Shown in pieces: positions 5,893 to 6,611 of a DNA stretch of 6,611 nucleotides; the stretch's first letter is position 1, and each line of letters opens with the position of its first letter. This DNA comes from Helicobacteraceae bacterium. Its GTDB lineage: Bacteria; Campylobacterota; Campylobacteria; Campylobacterales; Sulfurimonadaceae. The stretch covers positions 1 to 6,611 of the forward strand of contig JALWKG010000071.1 of NCBI GenBank assembly GCA_027081565.1. Reading direction: 5' to 3'. The notes beneath the pieces are model-generated. The model saw nothing but the letters and a program-made list of their open reading frames with translations, did no database searches and was not told the origin of the DNA. Position numbers and translations under genes: made by a program.

Positions 5893-5952
5893 CAATTAAA
5901 TTGGTAATAAAGAGCTATTTAGAGGGAAAATGGTTTTGATGGTTTAAATAGG

Positions 5953-5959
5953 TAATAAT
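5953..5959 (+). promoter_or_regulatory. Candidate -10 region upstream of the structured palindrome
   Basis: TAATAAT on the plus strand, about 7 nt before AAAGGGGC at 5963-5970, in an AT-rich setting. No clear -35 at normal spacing. If used, it would start a transcript near 5966, just ahead of the long hairpin. Confidence 0.3.
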
Positions 5960-5970
5960 CTTAAAGGGGC

Positions 5971-6077
5971 AAAAAGATGGGAGTTGGTGCAAGTCGTGAA
6001 GAAGAGCTGACTGACAGCGTACATAAAGTACGCCGAGAGAAGCTTTTTTCACGAATTGTGCCGAGTCCCGACTTTTT
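5971..6077 (+). ncRNA. Putative rod-like structured RNA / long bidirectional terminator-like palindrome
   Basis: AAAAAG (5971-5976) pairs with CTTTTT (6072-6077). After a 2x2 loop, 5979-6008 pairs with 6041-6069 almost continuously (two mismatches, one bulge, several G-U pairs). An internal loop of 8 and 7 nt follows, then GCGTAC/GTACGC (6017-6022, 6028-6033) closed by ATAAA. On the plus strand T5985/G6063, T5988/G6060 and G5989/T6059 are wobbles; on the minus strand they become A/C mismatches, so plus-strand RNA folds better. The flanking A and T tracts also fit a bidirectional terminator serving rpsU, whose stop codon overlaps the T tract. No match to 6S, SRP, tmRNA or RNase P RNA was recognised. 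Either a small RNA or an unusually long terminator. Confidence 0.45.
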
Positions 6078-6087
6078 AGAGGCGTGA
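5977..6087 (+). CDS. Possible 36-residue small protein
   Basis: ATG at 5977 with AAAGGGG (5963-5969) 7 nt upstream opens a frame of 36 codons ending TGA at 6085-6087. The product begins MGVGASREEELTD and is charged, without a hydrophobic segment or known motif. It overlaps the last codons of rpsU on the other strand by 12 bp and lies entirely on the palindrome at 5971-6077. The strong ribosome site argues for translation; the palindrome constrains the codons and could produce the frame by chance. I do not recognise the protein. Confidence 0.25.
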   Translation: MGVGASREEELTDSVHKVRREKLFSRIVPSPDFLEA

Positions 6088-6288
6088 TTCGTAACGGCGC
6101 ATCATGAAAAGACGTTTAAGCATCTTTTTACGAGCACTGATCTTATCCTTCTTACGTTTCTCAGTCGCTGTTTCGTGGAAACGACGAGCGCGAGCTTCAG
6201 TAACAACTAAGTTACGGTCAGTTTGCTTCTTGAAACGACGGTATGCAGCATCGAAGTTATCGTCCGAGCGTAGTGTAATACCAGGCAT
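6076..6288 (-). CDS. rpsU: 30S ribosomal protein bS21
   Basis: Small-subunit ribosomal protein of 70 residues, the usual length for bS21, which sits on the 30S platform near the anti-Shine-Dalgarno end of 16S rRNA and helps initiation. Seen: a short N-terminal strand (MPGITLRSDDNFDAAYRRFK), then a long, highly basic helical region rich in Arg and Lys (EARARRFHETATEKRKK), ending KRLFMMRRYESRL. AGGTG lies 6 nt before the ATG. The gene stands alone: it has its own promoter at 6326-6353 and its stop codon runs into the A/T-flanked palindrome that probably terminates it. The usual rpsU-dnaG-rpoD linkage of gammaproteobacteria is not seen here. Confidence 0.96.
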   Translation of the reverse strand: MPGITLRSDDNFDAAYRRFKKQTDRNLVVTEARARRFHETATEKRKKDKISARKKMLKRLFMMRRYESRL

Positions 6289-6325
6289 TCACATCACCTA
6301 CTTTCTTTTTAAAATTTGGACGCGA

Positions 6326-6353
6326 AGTATAGCGAAGTATTTCTTAAAGTCAT
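6326..6353 (-). promoter_or_regulatory. Sigma-70 type promoter of rpsU
   Basis: On the minus strand, TATACT (6326-6331) as -10 and ATGACT (6348-6353) as -35, separated by 16 nt; four of six -35 bases fit consensus. The transcript would start near 6319 with a leader of about 30 nt containing the AGGTG ribosome site. A 9-bp direct repeat, GCGAAGTAT at 6322-6330 and 6332-6340 (plus-strand reading), covers the -10 and its upstream side. Confidence 0.6.
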
Positions 6354-6396
6354 GTGCAAAACTAATCTTAGACGTTGAAATGTCGTTGTCTTGGTG

Positions 6397-6549
6397 GAGG
6401 GGGACACGGCATACCTTTCTTAACGCTTTGCTAAAAGTCATGTCATGTCCCTCTGCTGGATGGCTGTAACTGTAGAAAAGGAGCCCCTCCAGCACGGGGA
6501 CAGCGACTTTCTCTCTTCGAGCAAAGCGAGAAAGGAAAGCTGTGTCCCC
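6397..6549. repeat. Bipartite inverted repeat element, copy 2
   Basis: Two hairpin units face each other. Left unit 6397-6460 begins GAGGGGGACACGGC and right unit 6487-6549 ends GCTGTGTCCCC. The ends GGGGACAC (6400-6407) and GTGTCCCC (6542-6549) are perfect inverted repeats, extending to about 17 of 20 positions. Each unit is itself a hairpin: GGGACA/TGTCCC on the left; CAG/CTG with CTTTC/GAAAG or CTTTCTC/GAGAAAG on the right. Both loops carry AGCAAAGC in opposite orientation. The right unit matches copy 1 at 1175-1235. Too short to encode a transposase; REP-pair or MITE type. No target-site duplication is obvious. Confidence 0.75.
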
Positions 6550-6611
6550 ATGACGTCAACAAACAGTTAAAAGCCAAGTCAGAACCGCCTCCAAACCTAA
6601 TCCTAACCCAA

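Larger units (their letters stand above)
6289..6611. other. Gene-free stretch upstream of rpsU
   Basis: Holds the rpsU ribosome site, leader and promoter (6289-6353), then copy 2 of the bipartite repeat (6397-6549). From 6550 to the window end the sequence is C- and A-rich with no ORF, hairpin or known site recognised. Confidence 0.75.

Noticed and set aside
5971..6077. 6S RNA, SRP RNA, tmRNA or RNase P RNA
   Set aside because: Length and conserved motifs do not fit: no GGAAGGAAGCAG-type SRP core, no tRNA-like ends, no RNase P core, and only about 107 nt for a 6S shape.
6104..6469. 121-codon open frame on the plus strand
   Set aside because: Runs antisense through rpsU, its promoter and the repeat; composition is the complement of the Arg/Lys-rich bS21 codons.
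6298..6495. 65-codon open frame on the minus strand upstream of rpsU
   Set aside because: Spans the rpsU promoter and both hairpins of the repeat; no ribosome site or protein-like pattern.
6397..6549. CRISPR array or insertion sequence
   Set aside because: Two facing hairpins are not regularly spaced direct repeats, and there is no transposase coding capacity.

Overview
The window looks like chromosomal DNA of a Campylobacterota species, and a Sulfurovum-like vent or sediment lineage is the best guess. The reasons are a non-Frd type succinate dehydrogenase/fumarate reductase flavoprotein, formate-dependent PurT, a compact gene layout with short overlaps, moderately AT-rich DNA, and promoters with a recognisable -10 but little -35. 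The genus is inferred from protein character; no 16S or other marker is present.

Layout: (1) 1-1028, minus strand: the N-terminal 342 codons of an SdhA/FrdA-type flavoprotein, cut by the window edge. (2) 1029-1345: divergent intergenic region with the sdhA leader, a 20-bp palindrome, and a bipartite inverted repeat (copy 1). (3) 1346-2620, plus strand: a two-gene unit of an AEC-family membrane transporter and a small thioredoxin-like protein, closed by a terminator hairpin. (4) 5313-2629, minus strand: a tightly overlapping three-gene unit of purT, a transglutaminase-like protein and a D-2-hydroxyacid dehydrogenase, converging on the thioredoxin gene. (5) 5880-5485, minus strand: a single-domain receiver-like protein with degenerate active-site features and a CxxC/HH cluster. 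(6) 5966-6077: a long imperfect palindrome that folds best as plus-strand RNA. It also carries a 36-codon ORF with a good Shine-Dalgarno sequence and abuts the end of rpsU. (7) 6288-6076, minus strand: rpsU (ribosomal protein bS21) with a recognisable promoter. (8) 6289-6611: no gene; it holds the rpsU promoter and a second, better preserved copy of the bipartite repeat.

The protein-coding genes are mostly housekeeping: central carbon/respiration (SdhA), purine synthesis (PurT), translation (bS21), redox (thioredoxin), and a D-hydroxyacid dehydrogenase. The more unusual content is non-coding. It comprises the two dispersed copies of a structured GGGGACA-ended repeat whose hairpin arms show compensatory changes, the approximately 107-nt rod-like palindrome beside rpsU, and two genes whose -10 boxes lie so close to the start codon that their mRNAs are probably leaderless. 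I saw no tRNA, rRNA, CRISPR array, transposase or defence system.
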